Part shown: in pieces, positions 1 to 7,017 of the stretch
How positions within the stretch are numbered: the stretch's first letter is position 1
How the letters are laid out: the number at the start of each line of letters is the position of its first letter
Source of the DNA: JAVBTR01 sp031556065
GTDB taxonomy: Bacteria; Bacillota; Clostridia; Christensenellales; Aristaeellaceae
Direction: 5' to 3'
Assembly: GCA_031556065.1 (NCBI GenBank)
Contig: JAVBTR010000093.1
Coordinates: 1-24,230 of the forward strand
DNA length: 24,230 bases
Notes under the pieces: generated by a model
Database searches by the model: none
The model's input: the letters and a program-made list of their open reading frames with translations, nothing else
What the model was told of the DNA's origin: nothing
Made by a program: the position numbers and the translations under genes

Positions 1-1
1 A

Positions 2-424
2 AACCCGGACCTGATCAGCCGTACGGTGCTAAGCAAGGGCTTGGACGCGGGTACCGCTTTTGAAATTCTTTCTATCGATATTGCCGACGTGGACGTTGGC
101 CGCAATATTGGCGCCCAATTGCAAATGGATCAGGCTGAGGCTGACCGCCGCATTGCCCAGGCCAAGGCGGAAGAACGCCGAGCCATGGCTGTTGCCCATG
201 AACAGGAAATGAAGGCTGCCGTGCAGGAAATGCGCGCCAAGGTAGTAGAAGCGGAGGCCGAGGTGCCCCGGGCTATGGCGTCTGCCTTAAAGGAAGGCAA
301 GCTGGGTGTGATGGATTACTACCAAATGCAAAACACCATTGCCGATACCAATATGCGTGAAGGCATCGCCAAGGTGAGTGCGCCTCAGAGTGTTATGGAT
401 ATCGACGACAAGAAGAAAAAGTAA
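2..424 (+). CDS. floA: Flotillin-like protein FloA, C-terminal part (5' end cut by window edge)
   Basis: Open reading frame entering from the left edge; about 140 C-terminal residues are present and it ends at TAA 422-424. FloA is an SPFH-family membrane scaffold protein of Firmicutes that forms functional membrane microdomains and affects membrane fluidity and secretion. What is seen: the end of the SPFH domain (SIDIADVDVGRNIGAQLQ), an Ala/Glu/Lys-rich coiled-coil stretch (QAEADRRIAQAKAEERRAMA), the family's AEAEVP-AMA element, GVMDYYQMQN, and a final KKKK tail. This order matches FloA rather than eukaryote-type flotillins. The hydrophobic N-terminal hairpin would lie outside the window. It is followed after 31 nt by a small unknown gene and then a LytTR regulator, probably one transcript. 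Family assignment is secure; the partial state is due to the window, not to mutation. Confidence 0.93.
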   Translation, partial: NPDLISRTVLSKGLDAGTAFEILSIDIADVDVGRNIGAQLQMDQAEADRRIAQAKAEERRAMAVAHEQEMKAAVQEMRAKVVEAEAEVPRAMASALKEGKLGVMDYYQMQNTIADTNMREGIAKVSAPQSVMDIDDKKKK

Positions 425-455
425 AGCCTTTTGAAAGGGTGAAGGGAGGGATTCC

Positions 456-914
456 ATGGAAATTCTCATATTAGGGCTGATTGTTTGGGCCATTAAAAAT
501 ATTATGAAAAGCGGCCAGGCGCAGTCCGGGAAAAAATCCTCCATCCCCGTGAAGCAATGGATGAGCCAATTGGATAACATTGAAAAGATGTTTCAACCCT
601 CCATTGCGCCTGTGCCTGTACCCGCACCTGTAAGCGTATCCCAGCCAATTCCGGTAAGTACCATGGGTTACGATACCTATGAGGGGATCGACCTTTGCCA
701 CGATGAAGGGCGCTTTGTGCCCATGGAAGGCATCGACCCTTGCCATGATGGTTTTTATCAGCCGATTCGGGTATACGAGGAACCGGAAAACGAGCACATG
801 GAGCATACCGCAGAAGGGTTCCCTGTTTTGACAAAGGATTCTCTTGTGCAGGCGGTAGTTATGTCGGAAATTTTGAACCGCCCCATAAAAAGAGCCGGGA
901 GGCGCATTAGGTGA
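456..914 (+). CDS. Small membrane-anchored protein with duplicated EGIDxCHD motif, function unknown
   Basis: A 152-residue protein preceded by a strong GGGAGGG (444-450) five bases before ATG. Residues 1-17 (MEILILGLIVWAIKNIM) form one hydrophobic segment that could be an uncleaved membrane anchor. A basic stretch follows (about 18-35), then a Pro/Val-rich spacer (51-68). Residues 76-83 (EGIDLCHD) and 91-98 (EGIDPCHD) are near-identical repeats 15 residues apart, each with a Cys-His pair. The C-terminus has a helix-like segment LVQAVVMSEILNRPI (130-144) and a basic tail. I recall similar EGxDxCH and SEIL motifs in unannotated clostridial proteins but cannot name a family. The paired Cys-His could bind metal or heme, which is inference only. 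It sits directly after floA and its TGA stop overlaps the GTG start of the LytTR gene (4 nt), so the two are probably translationally coupled. Confidence 0.8.
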   Translation: MEILILGLIVWAIKNIMKSGQAQSGKKSSIPVKQWMSQLDNIEKMFQPSIAPVPVPAPVSVSQPIPVSTMGYDTYEGIDLCHDEGRFVPMEGIDPCHDGFYQPIRVYEEPENEHMEHTAEGFPVLTKDSLVQAVVMSEILNRPIKRAGRRIR

Positions 915-1663
915 AGGACATTAAGGTTCTCATTGCGGACGACGATAGCGGAATGCGCTCAATTATGCGCAAGATGATCGAGCGGGTGGAAGGCTTCACG
1001 CTGATGGATGAAGCGGATAACGGTACGGATTTGATCCAGCTGTTTGAAAAGCATCAGCCTCATGTGGTGTTCCTGGACGTGGAAATGCCAGGGATGACGG
1101 GCGTGGAATGTGCCAGGGTGATCCAGGACATGGACCCCCGGGCTGTGATCATTTTTGCTACAGCGCATGATTGCTATATGGGGGATGCGTTTGAAGTTTA
1201 CGCCTTTGATTATTTGGTGAAGCCTTTTAAGGTGGATCGGGTGATCAAGACCCTGGAACGTGCCAGAGACCGTATTGCCAAGCTGGATGAAACACCCCTT
1301 CCGCCGTTGAATAAGCCGGAAAAAAAAGCTTCCAGCGGCAGGCTGATGCTAAGGCACCGGGAAGGGGTAACCTTTGTAAACATGCAGGATATTGTGCTGG
1401 TCCAGCGCGAAGACCGGGCCACGGTGATTTATGCAATTGGGGATGAACGGTATGTAACTGGCGAATCCCTGGGGGAAACCGAGGCGCGGTTGGATGCGGA
1501 TATATTTTTCAGGTGTCATAAAAGCTACATTATTAATTTAAACCAGATTAAGGATATTACGCCTTATGGAAGATGGACCTATGTTATCAGGTTGAATGGC
1601 ACAGCTCATGATGCGCTGATTACCCATGAAAAATATGAAGAGCTGGAGCACATGTTTGGATAG
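911..1663 (+). CDS. LytTR-family response regulator (orphan, LytR/AgrA type)
   Basis: A 250-residue two-domain regulator starting at GTG in a GTGA overlap with the previous gene. Receiver domain at residues 1-122: acidic pocket D10-D11-D12, phosphoacceptor D56 in VVFLDVEMPGMTG, conserved T84 and K104 (LVKPF). After a Pro/Lys-rich linker (about 125-142) comes a LytTR DNA-binding domain (144-250) with typical elements ADIFFRCHKSYIINLNQI and the C-terminal EKYEELEHMFG. All receiver residues needed for phosphorylation are intact. No histidine kinase gene is within reach on either side, so the regulator is an orphan in this window; upstream genes beyond the left edge are unseen. LytTR proteins usually bind pairs of short direct repeats and control cell-surface or autolysis genes; the target here is unknown. 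The gene ends just before a strong terminator. Confidence 0.93.
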   Translation: MKDIKVLIADDDSGMRSIMRKMIERVEGFTLMDEADNGTDLIQLFEKHQPHVVFLDVEMPGMTGVECARVIQDMDPRAVIIFATAHDCYMGDAFEVYAFDYLVKPFKVDRVIKTLERARDRIAKLDETPLPPLNKPEKKASSGRLMLRHREGVTFVNMQDIVLVQREDRATVIYAIGDERYVTGESLGETEARLDADIFFRCHKSYIINLNQIKDITPYGRWTYVIRLNGTAHDALITHEKYEELEHMFG

Positions 1664-1674
1664 AAAAAAATCAA

Positions 1675-1718
1675 CAGACAAAAAAGCGCGGGGAATATTC
1701 CTGCGCTTTTTTTGTCTG
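1675..1718 (+). terminator. Strong intrinsic terminator after the floA-LytTR operon
   Basis: Outer arms CAGACAAAAAAGCGC (1675-1689) and GCGCTTTTTTTGTCTG (1703-1718) pair with a single extra T, and the inner loop contains the palindrome GGAATATTCC. The 3' side carries seven T after the GC-rich stem, and the 5' side carries six A, so it could work in both directions. It begins 12 nt after the LytTR stop codon. Confidence 0.9.
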
Positions 1719-1729
1719 CAAATTAACAA
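1712..1729 (+). promoter_or_regulatory. Candidate Rex operator upstream of rex
   Basis: The 18-mer TTGTCTGCAAATTAACAA has the spacing of the known Rex operator (TTGTTAA, four bases, TTAACAA). The right half matches 7 of 7 and the left half 4 of 7. It lies just upstream of the rex -35 box and overlaps the tail of the preceding terminator. Autoregulation by Rex is common in Firmicutes, so this is plausible, but the left half is degenerate and part of it is explained by the terminator arm. Confidence 0.45.
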
Positions 1730-1745
1730 AAATCTAATCAATGCA

Positions 1746-1774
1746 TTGAAAAACAGACATAGAAATGATATACT
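1746..1774 (+). promoter_or_regulatory. Sigma-A type promoter of rex operon
   Basis: TTGAAA (1746-1751) and TATACT (1769-1774) are separated by exactly 17 bp. Expected transcription start is near 1781, giving a leader of about 50 nt before the GTG start of rex. It sits between the terminator and the gene, with no competing better match. Confidence 0.8.
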
Positions 1775-1829
1775 TTACAAAGTCTAGAGATATTTGTACA
1801 ATTATGCCATCATAATAGGGGGAATTGAC

Positions 1830-2462
1830 GTGGCTGGATATGTTTCTGAAGCTGTTATCAAACGCTTGCCCGGGTATTACCGCCATCTGCGCGAATTGGA
1901 AGCAGCAGGCGTAGTCCAAATTTCCAGCCAGGAATTGGGTAAACGCATGCAGTTGACTGCTTCCCAGATCAGGCAGGATATTAACTGTTTTGGCGGTTTC
2001 GGCCGCCAGGGCTACGGCTATAAGGTATCTGAATTAAAAGGCCATATCGGAGAAATCTTAGGTATAGATAAGCCCCATAGCATGATTATTATCGGTGCGG
2101 GGAATATTGGTAATGCAGTGGCGCAATACCCTTCTTTCATTAAAGAGGGTTTTCAGACCGTGGCTATTTTCGACAAGGATTCCCAAAAAGTGGGTCGCCC
2201 TATCGGCAACCAAACCGTTCGCACTGTTTCTGAACTGGAAGAATTTCTTATGTCCACCCATGTGGATATTGCTGTTCTGGCCGTGCCGGTGCCTGATGCC
2301 CAGCATATGCTGGAACGCTTAGGTGCGCTGGGTGTCCAGGCTGTGTGGAATTTTGCGCCTACAGACTTAAAGCCGCCCAAGGAAATGATTGTGGTTAATG
2401 TGCATTTAAGCGATAGCCTGCAGATCCTGTCCTATAAAATGACCCACTGCGACGAGAAATAA
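1830..2462 (+). CDS. rex: Redox-sensing transcriptional repressor Rex
   Basis: A 210-residue Rex. Rex binds operators of fermentation and respiration genes when NADH/NAD+ is low and leaves DNA when NADH binds. Residues 1-80 are the winged helix, with the family signature IKRLPGYYRHLREL near the start and QIRQDINCFGGFGRQGYGY in the recognition region. A Rossmann fold follows with GAGNIG (89-94), and the C-terminal domain-swap segment contains VWNFAPTDLKPP and VNVHLSDSLQIL. I chose GTG 1830 because AGGGGGA (1818-1824) lies 5 nt before it and the protein then begins like other Rex proteins; an upstream TTG at 1794 would add 12 unlikely residues. The usual recognition sequence has RKD where this protein has R48-Q49-D50, a small deviation. 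It heads a probable operon with the VanW and TetR genes (29 and 27 nt gaps). Confidence 0.95.
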   Translation: MAGYVSEAVIKRLPGYYRHLRELEAAGVVQISSQELGKRMQLTASQIRQDINCFGGFGRQGYGYKVSELKGHIGEILGIDKPHSMIIIGAGNIGNAVAQYPSFIKEGFQTVAIFDKDSQKVGRPIGNQTVRTVSELEEFLMSTHVDIAVLAVPVPDAQHMLERLGALGVQAVWNFAPTDLKPPKEMIVVNVHLSDSLQILSYKMTHCDEK

Positions 2463-2491
2463 GAACCAATAACCGGAAGGAACTTTTTTAC

Positions 2492-4207
2492 ATGACCAGA
2501 GCACCGCGCAGCGAGCAGGCCAACAATGGCAAGCCTCGCGTGATGATGGCCAGGCAAGTGGAGGAACAGCCACAGGGCGGCTATCAAACCCCTGCCTATG
2601 AACCTCAGACGGCTTATTACGCCACCTATGACTCCTACGATCCGTACCGCCCTAACAATAAACGCCTTTCGGGAAGCGGAAGCGGTAACAAGCCTGTGAG
2701 CAATGGTGGCAAGAAAAAGAAGAAAAAGAAATTCCCCATTGTTTCAGTGATCGTTTCCATTATCTGCTCCGCATTGATCGCTATTGGGGTTTATTTAGTG
2801 GCACCTATGCTTTTAAACGGGGTCAGCGCGCCGTATACCTTTGTGAACGGCTTTATTCTTCCGCGGGATGAAAAAAAGATTGCTGAATTTGCTTATTATC
2901 AGCAATTAACCCAGCCCTATTTGGAGAACAATACGATTTTTCCCGGGGTGTATATCGACAACAACCACATGGGCGGCAAAACCCTGGAGGAGGCCCGCCA
3001 GCTTCTCAACCAGAGCGATGTGGCAGCATCGCAGAACTTTAAAGTCACTGTGAATATTGGCAACAAAAGCTGGCCTATCGATTCCAGCATGGTGCCTCTT
3101 TCACGAAATATTGAACAGGTGCTTCTAACTGCCTTTTCCTATGGTCGGCTATACACCTTTTCCGGCGGCAAGCCTCCCTATCTTCAGCGGACCCAATTGG
3201 CTACCAACTTTAGGGATGAAACCGGCTATGTGAAGCTTTCTACGGAAGTGACCTACGATCATGACCGGGTAAGGGAGTTAACAGACGCAATCACAGCCTG
3301 GATCAACCGCCCGGCGGTGGATTCCATTGTGGAAAAATTCGATTTTGTACGCAAAACCTTCACCTTTACCGATGAAGAATATGGTGTAACCATAGATGGG
3401 GAACAGCTTTACAAAGAGGTCATCGCCAAGCTGGATGCCAGAGAACCCAACGCCGTACTGAACTTTGAACCGGTTGTGGCTACCCCCAACACCACCAAGG
3501 CCCAGATGATCAACGATTACAGGCTTATTTCTACATTCACCACCGAAACCACCAGCAATTCCAACCGCAACACCAATGTGCGCCTTTCGGCAGAGGCCAT
3601 TAACGGACGAGCGATTATGCCTGGAGAAACCTTTTCCTTTAATGAAACAACCGGCCAGCGGACCGAAGCCAAGGGCTATAAGGAGGCCATTGCTATCGCG
3701 GGAGGCCAAAGCGTGCCGGATATCGGCGGCGGCGTTTGCCAGACCTCCGGGACCCTCTTTAACGCTGTGGCCAGGGCGGATTTACAGATCGTGTCCCGCA
3801 GTCCCCACGCCTGGCCTAGCACCTATGTGCCCAAGGGTATGGACGCCACTGTTAACTGGCCTAACCTGGATTTCAAGTTTAAAAATAACAAGGATACCCC
3901 TATTTATATCGTAGCCTACTATGCCGATCGAAAGATCACCGTAGAAATCTATGGCAAAACCCTGGGGGATGGCATTACCATTGATCTAAGCTCGGAAGTC
4001 ACTAAAACCATCAAGCCCCCGTCGGATGTCAACTATGTGCGAAATTCAAATCTGGCTTCCGGTACCAGCAAGGAAACCATTCAGGCCCGTACAGGCTATG
4101 AAGTGGTTACATACAAAATCTGGTATCAGAACGGCCAGGAGATTAAAAAGGAAGTTTTCTTCAATTCCACCTATAAGATGTACCAGAAAACGGTGGAGTA
4201 TAATTAA
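2492..4207 (+). CDS. VanW-family cell-wall-associated protein with peptidoglycan-binding-like domain
   Basis: A 571-residue type II membrane protein. Residues 1-72 are cytoplasmic and Tyr/Pro/Gln-rich, followed by seven lysines (74-80) and one transmembrane helix (81-104), so the rest faces outside. Residues about 150-330 resemble the YoaR-type PG_binding_4 domain (GVYIDNNHMGGKTLEEARQL). Residues about 342-500 are the VanW domain: LISTFTTETTSNSNRNTNVR, AINGRAIMPGETFSFNETTG, and the conserved IGGGVCQTSGTLFNA with C416. The C-terminal 60 residues (KETIQARTGYEVVTYKIWYQ, VFFNSTYKMYQKTVEY) look like a degenerate G5-type beta domain. VanW occurs in some vancomycin-resistance clusters, but such proteins are widespread in Clostridia and no van genes are here, so a general wall role is more likely. 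It follows rex by 29 nt. Confidence 0.92.
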   Translation: MTRAPRSEQANNGKPRVMMARQVEEQPQGGYQTPAYEPQTAYYATYDSYDPYRPNNKRLSGSGSGNKPVSNGGKKKKKKKFPIVSVIVSIICSALIAIGVYLVAPMLLNGVSAPYTFVNGFILPRDEKKIAEFAYYQQLTQPYLENNTIFPGVYIDNNHMGGKTLEEARQLLNQSDVAASQNFKVTVNIGNKSWPIDSSMVPLSRNIEQVLLTAFSYGRLYTFSGGKPPYLQRTQLATNFRDETGYVKLSTEVTYDHDRVRELTDAITAWINRPAVDSIVEKFDFVRKTFTFTDEEYGVTIDGEQLYKEVIAKLDAREPNAVLNFEPVVATPNTTKAQMINDYRLISTFTTETTSNSNRNTNVRLSAEAINGRAIMPGETFSFNETTGQRTEAKGYKEAIAIAGGQSVPDIGGGVCQTSGTLFNAVARADLQIVSRSPHAWPSTYVPKGMDATVNWPNLDFKFKNNKDTPIYIVAYYADRKITVEIYGKTLGDGITIDLSSEVTKTIKPPSDVNYVRNSNLASGTSKETIQARTGYEVVTYKIWYQNGQEIKKEVFFNSTYKMYQKTVEYN

Positions 4208-4234
4208 GGGACATTTTCCAAAGGGGTGAGAGCC

Positions 4235-4933
4235 ATGCGCAAAGGAGATTCAAAAAAGCAAGCCATTTTAGACGTGGCTCAGCGGCTTTTCTACCAAAAA
4301 GGCTACGAACAGACTTCCGTCCAGGATATTCTTTCGGTATTGAACTGTTCCAAGGGCAGCTTTTACCACCACTTTGAAAGCAAGATATCCGTGCTTGAAA
4401 CCCTGTGTGTCCAGCGGGCCCAGAGGGCTGTAGGGGTCTACGAAAAAGCCATTGCAGGGGATATGACGGTGCTGGATAAGCTTAACCTGATTCTCTACCA
4501 TGCCATGCCCATCAGAAAAGTGGAGCAGCCCTTTCTTCTTCTAATGCTGCCCATGGCTGCCAGCCCTGAAGGGCTTACATTAAGTATTCAATACGCCAAT
4601 GCCATTACCCAGGCCTTTACCCCTGCAATGGAAGCCATTCTTCTCCAAGGCGTTCAGGATGAAACCTTCTTTATTCCCAAAATAGAAGGTCTCAGCGGTA
4701 TTTTGCTTATGCTATTAAACCATCTGTGGCAAGAAGCAGCCTACATGCTGGGGGATTGCAAGATTCACGGCGAAAACGTAGATGCCAGCGCCGTACTTCC
4801 TCTTTTGGAAGTAACCCGATACGGCATCGCACGCTTGGTGGAAGCCCCCCATGGTGCGGTGGAGATCATTCGCATCACAGAAATGGTTCCCGTTTTGGAA
4901 AGCGTACTGGTAAGAATGCGGTTGGAGCCATAA
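4235..4933 (+). CDS. TetR/AcrR-family transcriptional regulator
   Basis: A 232-residue regulator. The N-terminal helix-turn-helix is typical: KKQAILDVAQRLFYQKGYEQTSVQDIL, then NCSKGSFYHHFESK (residues about 8-50). The remaining part is all-helical, hydrophobic and ligand-domain-like, with no recognisable ligand signature. I chose ATG 4235 because AAGGGGTGAG lies just before it; the GTG at 4226 is inside that Shine-Dalgarno sequence. It is the last gene of the rex-VanW-TetR run (27 nt gap). No transporter or enzyme target is adjacent, which is unusual because TetR proteins often sit beside what they control. The transcript runs into the hairpin element at 4949-5109. Confidence 0.9.
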   Translation: MRKGDSKKQAILDVAQRLFYQKGYEQTSVQDILSVLNCSKGSFYHHFESKISVLETLCVQRAQRAVGVYEKAIAGDMTVLDKLNLILYHAMPIRKVEQPFLLLMLPMAASPEGLTLSIQYANAITQAFTPAMEAILLQGVQDETFFIPKIEGLSGILLMLLNHLWQEAAYMLGDCKIHGENVDASAVLPLLEVTRYGIARLVEAPHGAVEIIRITEMVPVLESVLVRMRLEP

Positions 4934-4948
4934 GTTGTATATGTTTAC

Positions 4949-5109
4949 GGGGCTGTCGCAATAAGGAAAAACGCTGGGACGCTGTCCCAGACCCAGTTTA
5001 AGGGATTTTATCCCTTAAAAATCCCATAATGGGATCAAAGGGATGTATCCCTTTGCGGGTTCCAGGGGCAGAGCCCTTGGCGTTCCTTGATTCTTAGTGC
5101 GACAGCCCC
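4949..5109. repeat. 161-bp hairpin-array element with 17-bp terminal inverted repeats (MITE-like or structured RNA)
   Basis: The ends GGGGCTGTCGCAATAAG (4949-4965) and CTTAGTGCGACAGCCCC (5093-5109) are inverted repeats with one mismatch. Between them lie five hairpins in a row: CTGGGAC/GTCCCAG (4974-4990), TTTAAGGGAT/ATCCCTTAAA (4997-5019), ATCCCA/TGGGAT (5021-5035), CAAAGGGAT/ATCCCTTTG (5036-5055), and CCAGGGGC/GCCCTTGG with one G-T pair (5062-5080). Loops are only 2-4 nt. No reading frame of note. It lies between the converging TetR and YgiQ genes and may serve as a terminator for both. The flanks show no clear target-site duplication. The end sequence resembles some Firmicutes IS ends, which is recalled and not checked. 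Confidence 0.8.
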
Positions 5110-5136
5110 ATTCTATCAAACGAAAACGGCATTATG

Positions 5137-6963
5137 TTATTTTTTGCTTTTTTTATTGGGCATGGGTTTTATTGTTTGCCGCTTTGGGGGCACCAGGCAA
5201 TAGTTGCTGGTACCGATCAAATCCTCCCTGCCGCAGGCATGGAGCGCTTTTCTTACAATCTCATGATTTTTAGGATAACGGTATTGCAGCAGTGCCCGCT
5301 GCATGCCTTTTTCTTCCGGTGTTTTGGGCACAAAAACCTGCCGCATGGTCAGGGGATCAAAGCCGGTGTAGAACATGCAGGTGCTCATGGTGCCGGGGGT
5401 GGGATAGAAGTCCTGCACCTGTTCTGGCTGGTGGCCCGTATCCCGCAGGTATTCGGCCAATTGTACCGCGGATAGCAGATCGCAGCCAGGGTGGCTGGAC
5501 ATGAAGTAAGGCACCAAAAATTGTTTTAAGCCAAGGGTCTTGTTCATGTTTTCATATTTTTTGACAAATTGATCGTACACCTCCCGGCCTGGCTTACCCA
5601 TTTTGGATAGGGTCTGGGGGCTGATATGCTCTGGCGCTACTTTTAATTGTCCGGAGATATGATGCTGGCACAGCTCCCTTAAAAAGGTGGAATCCTTATC
5701 GGCCATGATATAATCGTACCTTAGGCCTGAACGGATGAAAACTTTTTTTACTTTTGGTAGCGCCCGCAATTTGCGCAGAAGAGAAACCAGTTCCTTATGA
5801 CTTACGTTCATATTTTTGCAGGGATAGGGGTATAAGCACTGCTTGTTTTTGCAGGTGCCGGATTTTAATTGCTTATCGCAGGCTGGCTGCAAAAAGTTGG
5901 CTGTGGGGCCGCCCACATCGTGGATATAGCCTTTAAAATCTTTGCGCTTGGTAAGAAGCTCGGCTTCCTTTAAAATGGACTCGGTGCTTCTTGAAACCAC
6001 GATCCGCCCCTGGTGGAAGGTCAACGCGCAAAAATGACAGCCGCCAAAGCAGCCACGGGTAGAGGTAATGGAAAAAGCGACTTCGTTTAGTGCCGGAATA
6101 CCTCCTAAGGAGGCATAGCTGGGGTGGGCCTCCCGCATGTAAGGCAGGGCGTATACCCCGTCCATTTCTGGCCGGGTCAGTGGCATGGCCGGGGGCGTCT
6201 GCACCAGATAACGGTCCTTGTCCTGCATCTGGCAAAGAACCTTGCCCCGAACTGGATCCTGTTCATCGTATTGTATTTTAAAGGCTTGAGCGTAGACCTT
6301 TTTATCCTTCACCACTTCATCGTGGGAAGGCAGGAGGATCGCTGTATCGTCCAGGTTTTTTTGCATGTAGCAAATGCCTGGGATGTCCTTCAATTTCTCT
6401 TTATCACAACCGTCCTTGGCCCAGTTACAAAGGGCTACCACGGATTTTTCGCCCATGCCATACATCAGCGCTGTGGCGCCGCTATCCACCAAAATAGAGC
6501 GGCGAATTTTGTTGTCCCAGTAATCGTAGTGGGAAAAGCGGCGAAGGCTTGCTTCCAGGCTGCCAATAAAGATAGGGGAATGGGAGTAATGCTTGCGGAT
6601 TTGGTTGCAGTAAACGATCGTGGCCCGGTCTGGCCGCATACCTGCCTTGCCGCCAGGGGCGTACACATCCTCGCTGCGAGGCTTTTTAGCCGCGGTGTAG
6701 TGGTTTACCATGCTGTCAATGCCGCCGGCGGAAACCAGAAAGCCGTATTTAGGCTGGCCGAATTCTGTGAACGCTTTTTCATTTTTTACATCGGGAAGGC
6801 AGAGCATGGCCACTTTATAGCCTGCTTTTTCAAGCACCCTAGAAATAATGGCATGGCCAAAGGAAGGGTGATCCACATAAGCTTCGCCCACCACATATAC
6901 AAAATCTGCCTGAGCCCAGCCTCGGCCCTTCATCTCTTTAAAACTCAAAGGCAAGAATGCCAA
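5137..6963 (-). CDS. ygiQ: YgiQ-family (UPF0313) radical SAM protein
   Basis: A 608-residue radical SAM protein. The N-terminal region has FLPLSFKEMKGRGW and GEAYVDHPSFGHAIISRVLE, near-diagnostic for YgiQ. The radical SAM core contains TRGCFGGCHFCAL with C305, C309 and C312, the CxxxCxxC that binds the 4Fe-4S cluster. A second Cys-rich segment follows (CDKQLKSGTCKNKQC and YPCKN), and then the family's KVAPEHIS, FLVPYFMSSHPG and DFYPTPGTMSTCMFYTG. The C-terminal part ends in a Lys-rich tail. The biochemical reaction of YgiQ is not established. The start is TTG 6961-6963; no upstream ATG exists in frame and the protein then begins where other YgiQ proteins do, with GGAGGG seven bases upstream. 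That Shine-Dalgarno lies in the 3' arm of a terminator-like hairpin (6968-7012). It is the last gene of the minus-strand cluster. Confidence 0.93.
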   Translation of the reverse strand: MAFLPLSFKEMKGRGWAQADFVYVVGEAYVDHPSFGHAIISRVLEKAGYKVAMLCLPDVKNEKAFTEFGQPKYGFLVSAGGIDSMVNHYTAAKKPRSEDVYAPGGKAGMRPDRATIVYCNQIRKHYSHSPIFIGSLEASLRRFSHYDYWDNKIRRSILVDSGATALMYGMGEKSVVALCNWAKDGCDKEKLKDIPGICYMQKNLDDTAILLPSHDEVVKDKKVYAQAFKIQYDEQDPVRGKVLCQMQDKDRYLVQTPPAMPLTRPEMDGVYALPYMREAHPSYASLGGIPALNEVAFSITSTRGCFGGCHFCALTFHQGRIVVSRSTESILKEAELLTKRKDFKGYIHDVGGPTANFLQPACDKQLKSGTCKNKQCLYPYPCKNMNVSHKELVSLLRKLRALPKVKKVFIRSGLRYDYIMADKDSTFLRELCQHHISGQLKVAPEHISPQTLSKMGKPGREVYDQFVKKYENMNKTLGLKQFLVPYFMSSHPGCDLLSAVQLAEYLRDTGHQPEQVQDFYPTPGTMSTCMFYTGFDPLTMRQVFVPKTPEEKGMQRALLQYRYPKNHEIVRKALHACGREDLIGTSNYCLVPPKRQTIKPMPNKKSKK

Positions 6964-7012
6964 AAAAATCCCTCCATCCCTATAACATTGTTATTGTAGA
7001 GAATGGAGGGAT
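6962..7012 (-). terminator. Terminator-like hairpin overlapping the ygiQ Shine-Dalgarno sequence
   Basis: Read on the minus strand, ATCCCTCCAT (7012-7003) pairs perfectly with ATGGAGGGAT (6977-6968), which is followed by a run of T up to the TTG start. The 25-nt loop contains a second hairpin, ATAACA/TGTTAT (6982-6994). The structure starts 5 nt after the glucan synthase stop codon, so it fits its intrinsic terminator. The 3' arm is also the ribosome binding site GGAGGG of ygiQ, and the T run is the spacer to its start codon. Confidence 0.75.
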
Positions 7013-7017
7013 GCTTG

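Noticed and set aside
1794..1829. Longer N-terminus for Rex from TTG 1794
   Set aside because: The added residues are not Rex-like, there is no ribosome site before TTG, and AGGGGGA sits correctly before GTG 1830.
3278..3709. Minus-strand frame of 143 codons opposite the VanW domain
   Set aside because: It overlaps the most conserved part of the VanW protein and shows no start signals or motif.
2492..4207. Vancomycin resistance operon
   Set aside because: Only a VanW-domain protein is present; no vanA/B-type ligase, vanH, vanX or VanRS pair is nearby, and VanW proteins are common in non-resistant Clostridia.
4940..5120. Target-site duplication around the 161-bp element
   Set aside because: Flanks on the left (GTTTAC) and right (ATTCTA) do not match, so insertion cannot be shown from this copy.
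6124..6999. Plus-strand reading frame of 291 codons opposite ygiQ
   Set aside because: It is fully antisense to a gene with clear radical SAM motifs, has no ribosome binding site, and its translation has no recognisable domain; it is a codon-bias shadow.
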